Shown here one piece after another: positions 56,917 to 64,000 of a stretch of 64,000 nucleotides of DNA (position 1 is the first letter of the stretch; every line of letters begins with the position of its first letter). The position numbers were made by a program, and so were the translations under genes. The notes below the pieces were generated by a model. That model was not told the DNA's origin, ran no database searches, and saw nothing but the letters and a program-made list of their open reading frames with translations. The stretch spans positions 4,646,501 through 4,710,500 of the forward strand of contig NZ_CP108356.1 of assembly GCF_036237315.1 (NCBI RefSeq), written 5' to 3'. This DNA comes from Streptomyces sp. NBC_01351 (lineage in GTDB: Bacteria > Actinomycetota > Actinomycetes > Streptomycetales > Streptomycetaceae).

Positions 56917-57530
56917 GCGAGCCCGCGAAGCGGCGGCGCGGCCCCGGCCGGCCCCGGCAGGACGAGGCCGACGACGGCCCCGGTACCCAGGAGCGCATCC
57001 GGCTCGCCGCCCGCGAGGTGTTCGCGGAGCGGGGGTACGACAAGACCTCCGTGCGCGGCATCGCGAAGGTGGCCGGCGTGGATCCGGCGCTGGTGCACCA
57101 CTACTTCGGCAGCAAGGACGACCTCTTCGCCGCCGCCATCGAGGTGAGCCTGGAGCCCGCCCTGGTGGTCCCGGCGATCTTGGGTGAGGGGCCGGACGGC
57201 ATCGGGGAGCGGCTCGCCCGCTACTTCCTGGGGGTGTGGGAGAACCCGGTCACGCGGGTTCCGCTGCTCGCCGTCATCCGCTCCGCCCTCACGCACGAGG
57301 CCGCCGCGAAGGTGTTGCGCGGGCTGGTGCTGCGCCGGGTGCTGGAGCGGGTCGCCGTCGAACTCGACGTCCCCGATCCGACCTTCCGGGCGGAGCTGGC
57401 CGCCTCGCACATGGTCGGCATCGCGATCCTGCGGTACGTGGTGAAGGTCGAGCCGCTGGCCTCGGCGGATCCGGAGGCCATCGTGGTCCTCGTGGCGCCG
57501 ACGCTGCAGCGGTACCTGACCGAGGCGTAG
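56913..57530 (+). CDS. TetR-family transcriptional regulator
   Basis: A 205-residue regulator. The basic N-terminus ([17 protein letters not shown]) precedes the TetR helix-turn-helix [44 protein letters not shown]. The ligand domain is all-helical. GTG start overlaps the isomerase-like gene. The operator may be upstream of that gene, but I found no clear palindrome there. Confidence 0.93.
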   Translation: MSEPAKRRRGPGRPRQDEADDGPGTQERIRLAAREVFAERGYDKTSVRGIAKVAGVDPALVHHYFGSKDDLFAAAIEVSLEPALVVPAILGEGPDGIGERLARYFLGVWENPVTRVPLLAVIRSALTHEAAAKVLRGLVLRRVLERVAVELDVPDPTFRAELAASHMVGIAILRYVVKVEPLASADPEAIVVLVAPTLQRYLTEA

Positions 57531-57535
57531 CCGGG

Positions 57536-57575
57536 GAGTGACCTGCCCGAAGAGTGACCTGCCCGAAGAGTGACC
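57536..57575. repeat. 16-bp tandem repeat
   Basis: The unit GAGTGACCTGCCCGAA occurs 2.5 times, starting six bases after the TetR stop. It lies upstream of the hairpin at 57588 and the ilvD gene. Confidence 0.85.
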
Positions 57576-57587
57576 CTCTCGTCCCGG

Positions 57588-57610
57588 GATCCGGACGGGC
57601 TGTCCGGATC
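57588..57610 (+). terminator. perfect 9-bp hairpin before ilvD
   Basis: GATCCGGAC pairs with GTCCGGATC around a 5-base loop. It lies 58 bp after the TetR stop and 86 bp before ilvD. It is either the terminator of the upstream pair or part of an ilvD leader. No leader peptide rich in Leu/Ile/Val is visible. Confidence 0.55.
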
Positions 57611-57695
57611 GCGGGCGGTGGGCGTAGCCTCGTAACTGAGCCATATCCGCAGTCGCGGCTGACCGTACAGCCGCACTCATGGGGAGTGAAACCGC

Positions 57696-59546
57696 ATGCC
57701 CGAGCTGAGGTCCCGCACCGTCACCCACGGCCGCAACATGGCGGGCGCACGCGCCCTTATGCGTGCTTCGGGCGTAGCGAGCGAGGACATCGGCAAGCCG
57801 ATCATCGCGGTCGCCAACTCGTTCACCGAGTTCGTCCCCGGGCACACGCACCTCGCCCCGGTGGGCCGGATCGTCTCCGACGCCATCCGTGCCGCCGGTG
57901 CCATCCCCCGCGAGTTCAACACCATCGCGGTCGACGACGGCATCGCGATGGGTCACGCCGGCATGCTGTACTCCCTGCCCTCCCGCGACCTCATCGCGGA
58001 CTCGGTCGAGTACATGGTCGAGGCCCACTGCGCCGACGCGCTGATCTGCATCTCGAACTGCGACAAGATCACCCCCGGCATGCTGATGGCCGCCATGCGC
58101 CTCAACATCCCCGTCGTGTTCGTGTCGGGTGGTCCGATGGAGGCCGGGCAGGCGACGCTCGTCGACGGCACCGTCCGCAAGCTGGACCTGATCGACGCCA
58201 TGGTCGACGCCTCCAACGAGAACGTGTCGGACGAGGACATCCTCCGCATCGAGGAGAACGCCTGTCCGACCTGCGGCTCCTGTTCCGGCATGTTCACCGC
58301 CAACTCGATGAACTGCCTCGCCGAGGCCATCGGCCTGGCCCTGCCCGGCAACGGCTCGGTCCTCGCCACGCACACCGCCCGCCGCGCCCTCTACGAGGAT
58401 GCCGGCCGCACGATCGTCGAGATCACCAAGCGCCACTACGAGCAGGACGACTACTCCGTCCTGCCGCGCAACATCGCCAGCCGCCAGGCCTTCGAGAACG
58501 CCATGGCCCTCGACATCGCCATGGGCGGCTCGACCAACACGATCCTGCACCTCCTCGCCGCCGCGCAGGAGGCGGGCCTGGACTACGACCTCACCGACAT
58601 CGACGAGGTCTCGCGCCGCGTCCCGTGCCTGTCCAAGGTCGCGCCGAACGTGGCGCCCGGCGGCACGTACTACATGGAGGACATCCACCGGGCCGGCGGC
58701 ATCCCCGCCATCCTGGGCGAGCTTCACCGCGGCGGCCTGCTCAACAAGGACGTCACCTCCGTCCACTCCGCCAACCTGGAGGACTGGCTGGCCGAGTGGG
58801 ACGCCCGCTCCGGCACCGCCTCCGAGGTGGCCATGGAGCTGTGGCACGCGGCCCCCGGCTGCAAGCGCTCCGCGACCGCCTTCTCGCAGTCCGAGCGCTG
58901 GGAGACCCTCGACCTCGACGCCGAGGGCGGCTGCATCCGTTCCGTCGAGCACGCGTACTCGAAGGACGGCGGCCTGGCCGTTCTGAAGGGCAACATCGCC
59001 GTCGACGGTTGTGTGGTCAAGACCGCCGGCGTCGACGAGTCGATCTGGACCTTCGAGGGCCCCGCGGTCGTCTGCGAGTCGCAGGACGAGGCCGTCGACA
59101 AGATCCTCCGCAAGGAGATCAAGGCGGGCGACGTCGTCGTCATCCGCTACGAGGGCCCGCGCGGCGGCCCCGGCATGCAGGAGATGCTCTACCCGACCTC
59201 CTTCCTCAAGGGCCGCGGCCTCGGCAAGGTCTGCGCCCTGGTGACGGACGGCCGCTTCTCCGGCGGCACCTCGGGCCTCTCCATCGGCCACGCCTCCCCG
59301 GAGGCGGCCTCGGGCGGCACCATCGCGGTCGTGGAGGACGGCGACCGGATCCGCATCGACATCCCGAGCCGCTCGATCGAGCTCCTCGTCGACGAGGCCA
59401 CCCTCGCCGCCCGCCACGAGGCCCTCGGCGGGGTCTACGCCCCGAAGAACCGCGAGCGCACCGTCTCGGCGGCCCTGCGCGCCTACGCGGCGATGGCGAC
59501 GAGCGCCGACAAGGGCGCGGTCCGCGACGTCAGCCGCCTGGGCTGA
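57696..59546 (+). CDS. ilvD: dihydroxy-acid dehydratase
   Basis: IlvD dehydrates 2,3-dihydroxy-isovalerate and -methylvalerate in valine, leucine and isoleucine synthesis. The 616-residue protein has [31 protein letters not shown] (Cys ligands of the iron-sulfur cluster), [12 protein letters not shown] and the C-terminal [21 protein letters not shown]. The length matches the bacterial standard. It is monocistronic, with a shared terminator downstream. Confidence 0.97.
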   Translation: MPELRSRTVTHGRNMAGARALMRASGVASEDIGKPIIAVANSFTEFVPGHTHLAPVGRIVSDAIRAAGAIPREFNTIAVDDGIAMGHAGMLYSLPSRDLIADSVEYMVEAHCADALICISNCDKITPGMLMAAMRLNIPVVFVSGGPMEAGQATLVDGTVRKLDLIDAMVDASNENVSDEDILRIEENACPTCGSCSGMFTANSMNCLAEAIGLALPGNGSVLATHTARRALYEDAGRTIVEITKRHYEQDDYSVLPRNIASRQAFENAMALDIAMGGSTNTILHLLAAAQEAGLDYDLTDIDEVSRRVPCLSKVAPNVAPGGTYYMEDIHRAGGIPAILGELHRGGLLNKDVTSVHSANLEDWLAEWDARSGTASEVAMELWHAAPGCKRSATAFSQSERWETLDLDAEGGCIRSVEHAYSKDGGLAVLKGNIAVDGCVVKTAGVDESIWTFEGPAVVCESQDEAVDKILRKEIKAGDVVVIRYEGPRGGPGMQEMLYPTSFLKGRGLGKVCALVTDGRFSGGTSGLSIGHASPEAASGGTIAVVEDGDRIRIDIPSRSIELLVDEATLAARHEALGGVYAPKNRERTVSAALRAYAAMATSADKGAVRDVSRLG

Positions 59547-59561
59547 CGGCCTGTCCTACGG

Positions 59562-59595
59562 AACCCCGCCGGGCGCTTCACCACCCGGCGGGGTT
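59562..59595. terminator. bidirectional hairpin terminator
   Basis: A perfect 12-bp stem, AACCCCGCCGGG with CCCGGCGGGGTT, encloses a 10-base loop between the convergent ilvD and kinase genes. The right arm encodes the last codons of the kinase and the loop holds its stop. Confidence 0.85.
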
Positions 59596-61713
59596 CAGTG
59601 CGTCCACGGCGAAGACGGACCCGTCGGGCGCGGCCCCGAACACCCGGCCGTCGGCGACGACGGGGGCGGGGATGGTGGCGGTGTAGGAGTGCCCGTCACC
59701 CATGCGTGCCTTGGTCTGGCCGACGAGCAGGCCGGCCGCCGAGTCCACGGCCAGGAGCCGGCCGTCCACAGCCGTCATGTAGAGGCGTCCACCGTCGGGT
59801 ACGGGACGGGAGGCGACGGCCACCCCCGTTTCCAGGCGCCACCGCTCCTTGTCCGGGCCCACGGCGGCCAGGGTGCCCGAAGCGCCGGAGAGGTACACCA
59901 CTCCGTTCGCGTCCACGGCGCCCTGCGCTTGGAGGAGGTTCGCCAGGAGGGGTGTCTCCTTCACGGACCGCGTACGGAGATCCATCCGCATGACTCCGCG
60001 GGTCCGTGATCCGGTGGCGTCGTGGAGCAGCAGGTGCAGAGCGCCCTGTGAGACCCCGATCGGCTCGGCAGTGCCGGTCGTGCGCTGCTGCCAACGCACG
60101 GTGCCGTTCGAGCAGTCCACCGCCGAGACCCGGGTCGACTTGCCGTCGCCCGCCGGGGTGGCCACGTAGAGCACGCAACCGTCCGGATCCTGCGGGCCCG
60201 CGAGCCACAGGGATCCCACCCCGCCGATCTGCTTCGTCCAGCGGGTGGCTCCGGTCGCGGTGTCGAGGGCGGTGACCCTGCCGTCTCCGCCCGACAGGAG
60301 TACGGCACCGCCGACGGGTACGACCTGTCCGCCGGCCGGCAGCGGCGTCTGCCAGCGCTGTGTGCCAGACACCGGATCGAGGGCTTGGACGGTCTGGCTG
60401 CCTGCGGCCACAGTGAGGACGAGCCCTCCCGCGTACTGCGGGGGCTGGCTGTCGGCGCCGGGCCTCGCTGCCTTCAGTGACCAGGTGACGGAGCCGTTCG
60501 CCGGGTCCAGCCGCGCGGCGGCCAGGCTGGGGGTCGAGCAGTACAGGGCGCCACCGGTCCAGGAGCAGGACACGACCCGGTTGTCCCGGCCTTGTCCTTC
60601 CAACGAGGTGACCCACGGGCTGACGGCCTGGTTGTCCGGCGGTCGACCCGAGCCGGATGTCCGAACGGACGGTCCTGGCTCGTCCGGGAGCTGCAAGTAG
60701 CCGCCGACGGCCCCGCCGGTGAGCAGCAGGCCCGTTCCGAGCAGCGCGGCTGCGCGCCACCGTCGCCGGACGCCGGCGGGAAGGGGATCCGTCGCGATCC
60801 GGGCCCGTCGGTGGGTGTCCTGCTCGGCCGCCGGCTTCGACTCCTCAGCCGTCGGCCGTCGCGGCTGCGGAATGAAGGCCCGGGTCTCCTCGCCGGTCGG
60901 ATACGCGGCGGCCCGCAGTTCGAGCAGCAGAGCGTCGGGGGAGGGCCGGTCGGCCGGATCCTTCGCGAGGCACGCGGCGACGATCGGCGCGAGCGCGGGC
61001 GGCACCCCGGCGAGATCGGGTTCGTTGTGCACCACCTGGTACGCGACCAGGTAGTGGCTGTCGGAGTCGAAGGGCCCGTGCCCGGTCACCGCGTGCACCA
61101 GTACGGCGCCCATCGCGAACACGTCCGCGGCCGGTCCGACCTCCTTCGGTCGCTGGAACTGCTCGGGCGCCATGAAGGGCGGCGTCCCGATCAGCTTCCC
61201 GGTCTCGGTCCGTAGATCGCTGTCGGTCGGCCGGGAGATCCCGAAGTCGATGACGCGCACCCCATCGGGCGCCATCAGGACGTTGCTCGGCTTCAGATCG
61301 CGGTGCACGACCCCCACCCGGTGGATGTCCCGCAGCGCCTCCGCCAGCCCGGCACCGAGCCGGGCCGCCTCGGCCGCGTCGAGCAATTGTTCCCGTACTC
61401 GTTCGGCGAGGGTCGGGGCGTCGATGAAGAGGGTGGCCATCCACGGTCGCTCAGCATCGGGGTCCGCGTCGACGACGGGCGCGGTGAACGCCCCGCTCAC
61501 CCGCCGCGCGGCCGCGACCTCCTGCCGGAAGCGGGCCCTGAACTCCGGATCCACCGCGTGTTCGGCGTGTACGACCTTGACCGCGAGCCGCAGCCCGGAG
61601 TCGGAGGTGGCCAGATGTACCACCCCCATGCCGCCGGAACCCAGCACCGATTCCAGCCGGTACTGCCCGGCGTACTCCGGAAACCCGGCCCGTTCCGCAC
61701 GCAGTGAGTGCAC
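59578..61713 (-). CDS. membrane Ser/Thr protein kinase with PQQ-type beta-propeller sensor
   Basis: A 711-residue PknB-type kinase. The kinase domain (about 18-275) has a Gly-rich loop GSGGMG, Lys46, catalytic HRDLKPSN with Asp139, and DFG at 156-158. One membrane helix covers about 321-341. The external part (about 375-711) is a series of PQQ/WD40-like blades with repeated TGATRW-, DCSNGTVRW- and LDPVSGTQRW-type motifs. GTG at 61713 was used. The propeller may bind a ligand or polysaccharide. Kinases of this form act in growth and envelope control. Confidence 0.9.
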   Translation of the reverse strand: MHSLRAERAGFPEYAGQYRLESVLGSGGMGVVHLATSDSGLRLAVKVVHAEHAVDPEFRARFRQEVAAARRVSGAFTAPVVDADPDAERPWMATLFIDAPTLAERVREQLLDAAEAARLGAGLAEALRDIHRVGVVHRDLKPSNVLMAPDGVRVIDFGISRPTDSDLRTETGKLIGTPPFMAPEQFQRPKEVGPAADVFAMGAVLVHAVTGHGPFDSDSHYLVAYQVVHNEPDLAGVPPALAPIVAACLAKDPADRPSPDALLLELRAAAYPTGEETRAFIPQPRRPTAEESKPAAEQDTHRRARIATDPLPAGVRRRWRAAALLGTGLLLTGGAVGGYLQLPDEPGPSVRTSGSGRPPDNQAVSPWVTSLEGQGRDNRVVSCSWTGGALYCSTPSLAAARLDPANGSVTWSLKAARPGADSQPPQYAGGLVLTVAAGSQTVQALDPVSGTQRWQTPLPAGGQVVPVGGAVLLSGGDGRVTALDTATGATRWTKQIGGVGSLWLAGPQDPDGCVLYVATPAGDGKSTRVSAVDCSNGTVRWQQRTTGTAEPIGVSQGALHLLLHDATGSRTRGVMRMDLRTRSVKETPLLANLLQAQGAVDANGVVYLSGASGTLAAVGPDKERWRLETGVAVASRPVPDGGRLYMTAVDGRLLAVDSAAGLLVGQTKARMGDGHSYTATIPAPVVADGRVFGAAPDGSVFAVDALNPAGW

Positions 61714-61818
61714 TGCCGACCACCCCCGCCGGAGCCTAGTGGATGGCTCATATGAATCGGGAAGGGCCTGCTACCCTGCGCGAGTTGCAGAGCGTCATGC
61801 TCAAGGGGGAGATTTTGC

Positions 61819-62121
61819 ATGTCGGTTGAGAACGAGCTCAACGAAGTCCAGAGCCTGGCCGCGGACTCGGGCTTCGAGTCGTATCCGGTGGCTCCGGGGT
61901 ACCGCGTGAACGTGCGAAGCGGACCGGGCACGAACTATTCGATCGTGAAGGTCCTTCCCTACGACGCCATCGTGTGGATCCGCTGCCAGTGCCCGGGAAC
62001 GACGATCACGGGCCCGTACGGCACCACGAACCTCTGGGACTGCATCGGCAACGGCCAGTTCGTCTCGGACGCGTACGTGAAGACGGGCAGCGACGGCTAC
62101 GTAGCCAACCGCTGCGGCTGA
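61819..62121 (+). CDS. SH3-like domain protein without signal peptide
   Basis: A 100-residue protein whose first 18 residues (MSVENELNEVQSLAADSG) are acidic and hydrophilic, with no signal peptide. The rest is an SH3-like domain (YPVAPGYRVNVRSGPGTNYSIVKVL to NGQFVSDAYVKTGSDGYVANRCG) with four Cys (C-Q-C, C, C). The next gene is a paralogue with a signal peptide. The acidic N-terminus recalls RiPP-type leader peptides, but no modifying enzyme is nearby. Start ATG has AAGGGGGA upstream. Confidence 0.75.
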   Translation: MSVENELNEVQSLAADSGFESYPVAPGYRVNVRSGPGTNYSIVKVLPYDAIVWIRCQCPGTTITGPYGTTNLWDCIGNGQFVSDAYVKTGSDGYVANRCG

Positions 62122-62134
62122 CCATCCAAGGGGG

Positions 62135-62494
62135 ATGAAGCAAATGATCAGTAGACGACGCATGCTCGGCCTCGGCGGCTCGGTCGTCGCGATGGTCCCG
62201 GCCATTGCGCTGGCGGGTGCCGGCTCGGCATCGGCCGAGAGCGGCTACCAGTCCTATCCGGTCGCGCCCGGTGTTCAGCTGAAGGTGCGCAGCGGTCCGG
62301 GCACCAACTACTCGGTGGTCAAGGTTCTGACCCTCGGAGCCTGGGTCACGATCCGCTGCCAGTGCGAGGGCACCACCATCTCGGGCCCGTACGGTACGAC
62401 GAACCTCTGGGACTGCATCGGCAACGGCCAGTTCGTCTCGGACGCGTATGTGAAGACGGGCAGCGACGGCTACGTCGCCGCGCACTGCGGCTGA
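62135..62494 (+). CDS. secreted SH3-like domain protein (Tat-type signal)
   Basis: A 119-residue protein starting MKQMISRRRMLGLGG, a twin-arginine-like signal, with cleavage near SASA-ES. The mature part is an SH3-like domain (YPVAPGVQLKVRSGPGTNYSVVKVL) with the same four Cys as the gene before it. It begins 13 bp after that gene. From GTTCGTCTCGGACGCGTA on, the two genes are almost identical in DNA, so they come from a recent tandem duplication. Bacterial SH3 domains often bind cell-wall peptides. Confidence 0.85.
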   Translation: MKQMISRRRMLGLGGSVVAMVPAIALAGAGSASAESGYQSYPVAPGVQLKVRSGPGTNYSVVKVLTLGAWVTIRCQCEGTTISGPYGTTNLWDCIGNGQFVSDAYVKTGSDGYVAAHCG

Positions 62495-62544
62495 CCGCCC
62501 CCGTCTGCCACGTGAGACACACCCGGCCCGGCCGCCCCGGCGGT

Positions 62545-62573
62545 GGGGGTCCCCCCAGCGGTAGCTGGGGGAG
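62545..62573. repeat. 29-bp repeat, copy 1 (inverted relative to copy 2)
   Basis: A 29-bp CCAGCGGTAGCTGG-centred palindromic sequence, starting GGGGGTCCCCCC. Its exact reverse complement occurs at 63546-63574 inside the next-but-one gene. It lies just before the gene at 62586. Confidence 0.9.
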
Positions 62574-62585
62574 ATAATCGCTGGT

Positions 62586-63131
62586 GTGAGCGACGACAAC
62601 CAGCGAGACCAGAGCACCCCCGCCGAGCCGGCCGCGCAGGCCCCGGCCCCGGCGGTGCCCGCCGGGCCCGAGCCCGAGGCGATCCGCTTCTTCGGCACCA
62701 CCTGGGTGAACCACGACCGCGGCTACGCCCTGCGCCGCGTCGGCGTCGCGATCGGCTCGCTCGCCGGGGCCGTCAGCGCCGCCTACCTGCTGCGCTTCGC
62801 GTACGAGGGCCTGGAGATCGGCAACGTCGGCCCGTTCCTCAGCATCTCCGTCGTCGTCCTCTTCGCGATCGCCAGCTCCATCGCCTTCGCCAAGACCTGG
62901 GAGTCCTTCAGCCGCCGCCCCGCCCCGTCCTCCGACGAGGCCGCCCTCAAGGGCCTCAAGGCGATCGGTTTCATCGGCTCCCTCATCGCGTACTTTCTGC
63001 GCGCCCTCTTCGAGGCGCCCGGCGAGAAGCTCCGCCGCGCCGAGTACGAGCGCGCCAAGACCGAATTCGAGCGCCGTCGCAGCTCCCGCACGGGCAACCC
63101 CGCCGCGCGCCGCCCCAAGCGCAAGAAGTAG
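62586..63131 (+). CDS. hypothetical membrane protein
   Basis: A 181-residue protein: a Pro/Ala-rich N-terminus (about 1-36), the segment RFFGTTWVNHDRGYALRRVG, two or three hydrophobic helices (about 53-70, 82-101 and 124-141), and a strongly basic C-terminus (RRAEYERAKTEFERRRSSRTG to RRPKRKK). I do not recognise a family, though streptomycetes carry close relatives. GTG at 62586 was chosen. Confidence 0.7.
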   Translation: MSDDNQRDQSTPAEPAAQAPAPAVPAGPEPEAIRFFGTTWVNHDRGYALRRVGVAIGSLAGAVSAAYLLRFAYEGLEIGNVGPFLSISVVVLFAIASSIAFAKTWESFSRRPAPSSDEAALKGLKAIGFIGSLIAYFLRALFEAPGEKLRRAEYERAKTEFERRRSSRTGNPAARRPKRKK

Positions 63132-63185
63132 CGGAACACCGCTACCGCACCCCGGCCGATTGACGCCCTGGCGCAGCCAGGAGCA

Positions 63186-63207
63186 TTATTCATCACATGA
63201 TGAATAA
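63186..63207. promoter_or_regulatory. perfect 22-bp palindrome over the ABC ATPase start codon
   Basis: TTATTCATCA, a CA spacer, then TGATGAATAA. The arms are exact complements. The sequence is AT-rich in a GC-rich genome and covers the ATG at 63197, so a bound repressor would block both promoter clearance and translation initiation. It is a very strong operator candidate. Confidence 0.8.
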
Positions 63208-64000
63208 CCAGCGTGAGGGGGCGCCCCCCGCAATCCACGCCACCGCCCTCACCGTCCGTCGCGGCACCGGCCGTGCCCCCCGCACCGTCATCGACTCCAT
63301 CGCCTTCGACGTCCCCCGCGGCCGCATCACCGGCCTCCTCGGCCCCTCCGGCTGCGGGAAATCCACCCTCATGCGCGCCATCGTCGGCACCCAGGCCAAC
63401 GTCACCGGCACCCTCGACGTCCTCGGCCGCCCCGCCGGCCACCCCGAGCTCCGCTCCCTCATCGGCTACGTCACCCAGGCGCCCTCCGTCTACGACGACC
63501 TCACCGTCCGGCAGAACCTCGACTACTTCGCCGCGATCCTCGACCCTCCCCCAGCTACCGCTGGGGGGACCCCCCGCCGCCCAGCGGCGGAACGCCGCGC
63601 CGAAACAGTCCGCGAGGCCATCACCGACGTCGACCTCACCACCCACGCCGACGCCCTCGCCGGAAACCTCTCCGGCGGCCAGCGCAGCCGCGTCTCCCTC
63701 GCCGTCGCCCTGCTCGGCACCCCCGAGCTGCTCGTCCTCGACGAACCCACCGTCGGCCTCGACCCCGTCCTGCGCCGCGACCTCTGGAACCTCTTCCACG
63801 AGATCGCCGACACCCGCGGCGCCACCCTCCTCGTCTCCTCCCACGTCATGGACGAAGCCGAGCGCTGCCACGACCTGCTCCTCATGCGCGAGGGCCGGAT
63901 CCTCGCCCAGGACACCCCCGACGCCCTGCGCACCCGCACCCACTCCGACACCGTCGAAGAAGGCTTCCTCCGCCTCGTCGACGAGGCCAACGCCGCCGCC
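63197..64000 (+). CDS. ABC-type ATPase (DrrA/CcmA-like), 3'-truncated by the window end
   Basis: 268 residues are visible. Walker A is GPSGCGKST, the Q-loop lies in YVTQAPSVYD, the signature is LSGGQRSRVSLAVALLG and Walker B is LLVLDEPTVGLDP, with a switch His in VSSHVMDEA. It is of the exporter kind that pairs with an ABC-2 permease, expected next downstream. Residues about 117-127 (PPPATAGGTPR) come from a dispersed repeat in frame between the Q-loop and the signature. ATG at 63197; a second ATG follows directly. The 22-bp palindrome covers the start. Confidence 0.9.
   Translation, partial: MMNNQREGAPPAIHATALTVRRGTGRAPRTVIDSIAFDVPRGRITGLLGPSGCGKSTLMRAIVGTQANVTGTLDVLGRPAGHPELRSLIGYVTQAPSVYDDLTVRQNLDYFAAILDPPPATAGGTPRRPAAERRAETVREAITDVDLTTHADALAGNLSGGQRSRVSLAVALLGTPELLVLDEPTVGLDPVLRRDLWNLFHEIADTRGATLLVSSHVMDEAERCHDLLLMREGRILAQDTPDALRTRTHSDTVEEGFLRLVDEANAAA
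63546..63574. repeat. 29-bp repeat, copy 2, inside the ABC ATPase reading frame
   Basis: The exact reverse complement of 62545-62573. It is translated as a Pro/Thr/Ala/Gly-rich insertion and followed by a CCGCCGCCCAGCGGCGG hairpin. Confidence 0.9.

Noticed and set aside
57531..57695. transcription attenuator with leader peptide before ilvD
   Set aside because: A hairpin and tandem repeat are present, but no short frame rich in Leu, Ile or Val precedes them.

Overview
The window is a 64 kb piece of an actinobacterial chromosome, almost certainly Streptomyces. The evidence is very high G+C, frequent GTG starts, many 1-4 bp start/stop overlaps, and a gene set typical of the conserved Streptomyces core: Lsr2, ClpC, the sigE-cseA-cseB-cseC operon, disA/radA, an orphan NuoD, a DUF397 protein, and the folate and NAD/CoA operons. 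No tRNA, rRNA, CRISPR array, prophage or large biosynthetic cluster is visible. Most genes are intact housekeeping genes.

Layout. 1-8.8 kb: a folate operon on the minus strand (folP, an NTF2-like gene, folB, folK, then a DUF3180 membrane protein). It is interrupted between folK and DUF3180 by a TnpB-type element whose nuclease gene carries a +1 frameshift inside its zinc finger. Beside it lie a LysX/MprF-like aminoacyl-phospholipid synthase and a membrane-anchored esterase. 8.9-12.4 kb: an OpuC-type osmoprotectant ABC importer, with the ATPase divergent from two permeases and a lipoprotein. 12.5-20.7 kb: a coiled-coil membrane protein, a secreted lipase, small proteins, arylamine N-acetyltransferase, an orphan NuoD, two PH-domain membrane proteins and a secreted RTX-like protein. 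20.7-26.6 kb: a NarL-type two-component system, a MidA-like methyltransferase, a secreted M28 aminopeptidase and an ArsR-type regulator. 27.1-33.8 kb: an overlapping operon for NAD and CoA precursors (DUF2520 dehydrogenase, panC, nadB, nadC, coaX) divergent from a threonine aldolase.

34-37.4 kb: small regulators (DUF397, an orphan BlaI with a dyad operator, a GNAT/NAGS-like enzyme, Lsr2). 37.4-50.3 kb is an envelope-stress and protein-quality neighbourhood: clpC with a ClgR-type operator, an M23 peptidase, a LamG protein, sigE-cseABC, mutY, a PAP2 phosphatase and disA. 50.4-57.5 kb: radA, a one-piece protein joining sigma-like, zinc anti-sigma-like, transmembrane and BACON-like parts, a Cys-rich protein, a Ppx/GppA phosphatase, a TIM-barrel isomerase and a TetR regulator. 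57.7-64 kb: ilvD, a membrane Ser/Thr kinase with a PQQ-propeller sensor, two tandem SH3-like proteins of which only one has a signal peptide, a membrane protein, and the first 268 codons of an ABC-type ATPase whose start codon lies inside a perfect 22-bp palindrome.

The most unusual items are the sigma/anti-sigma/BACON fusion (52.1 kb), the palindrome over the ABC start codon (63.2 kb), the frameshifted TnpB element in the folate operon (1-3 kb), the SH3-like pair (61.8 kb) and a 168-bp symmetric palindrome whose end contains the cseC stop codon (42.6 kb). A dispersed intergenic repeat occurs at least four times, and a second repeat type has one copy inside the ABC ATPase reading frame. All functions are inferred from reading the sequence; no database search was run.
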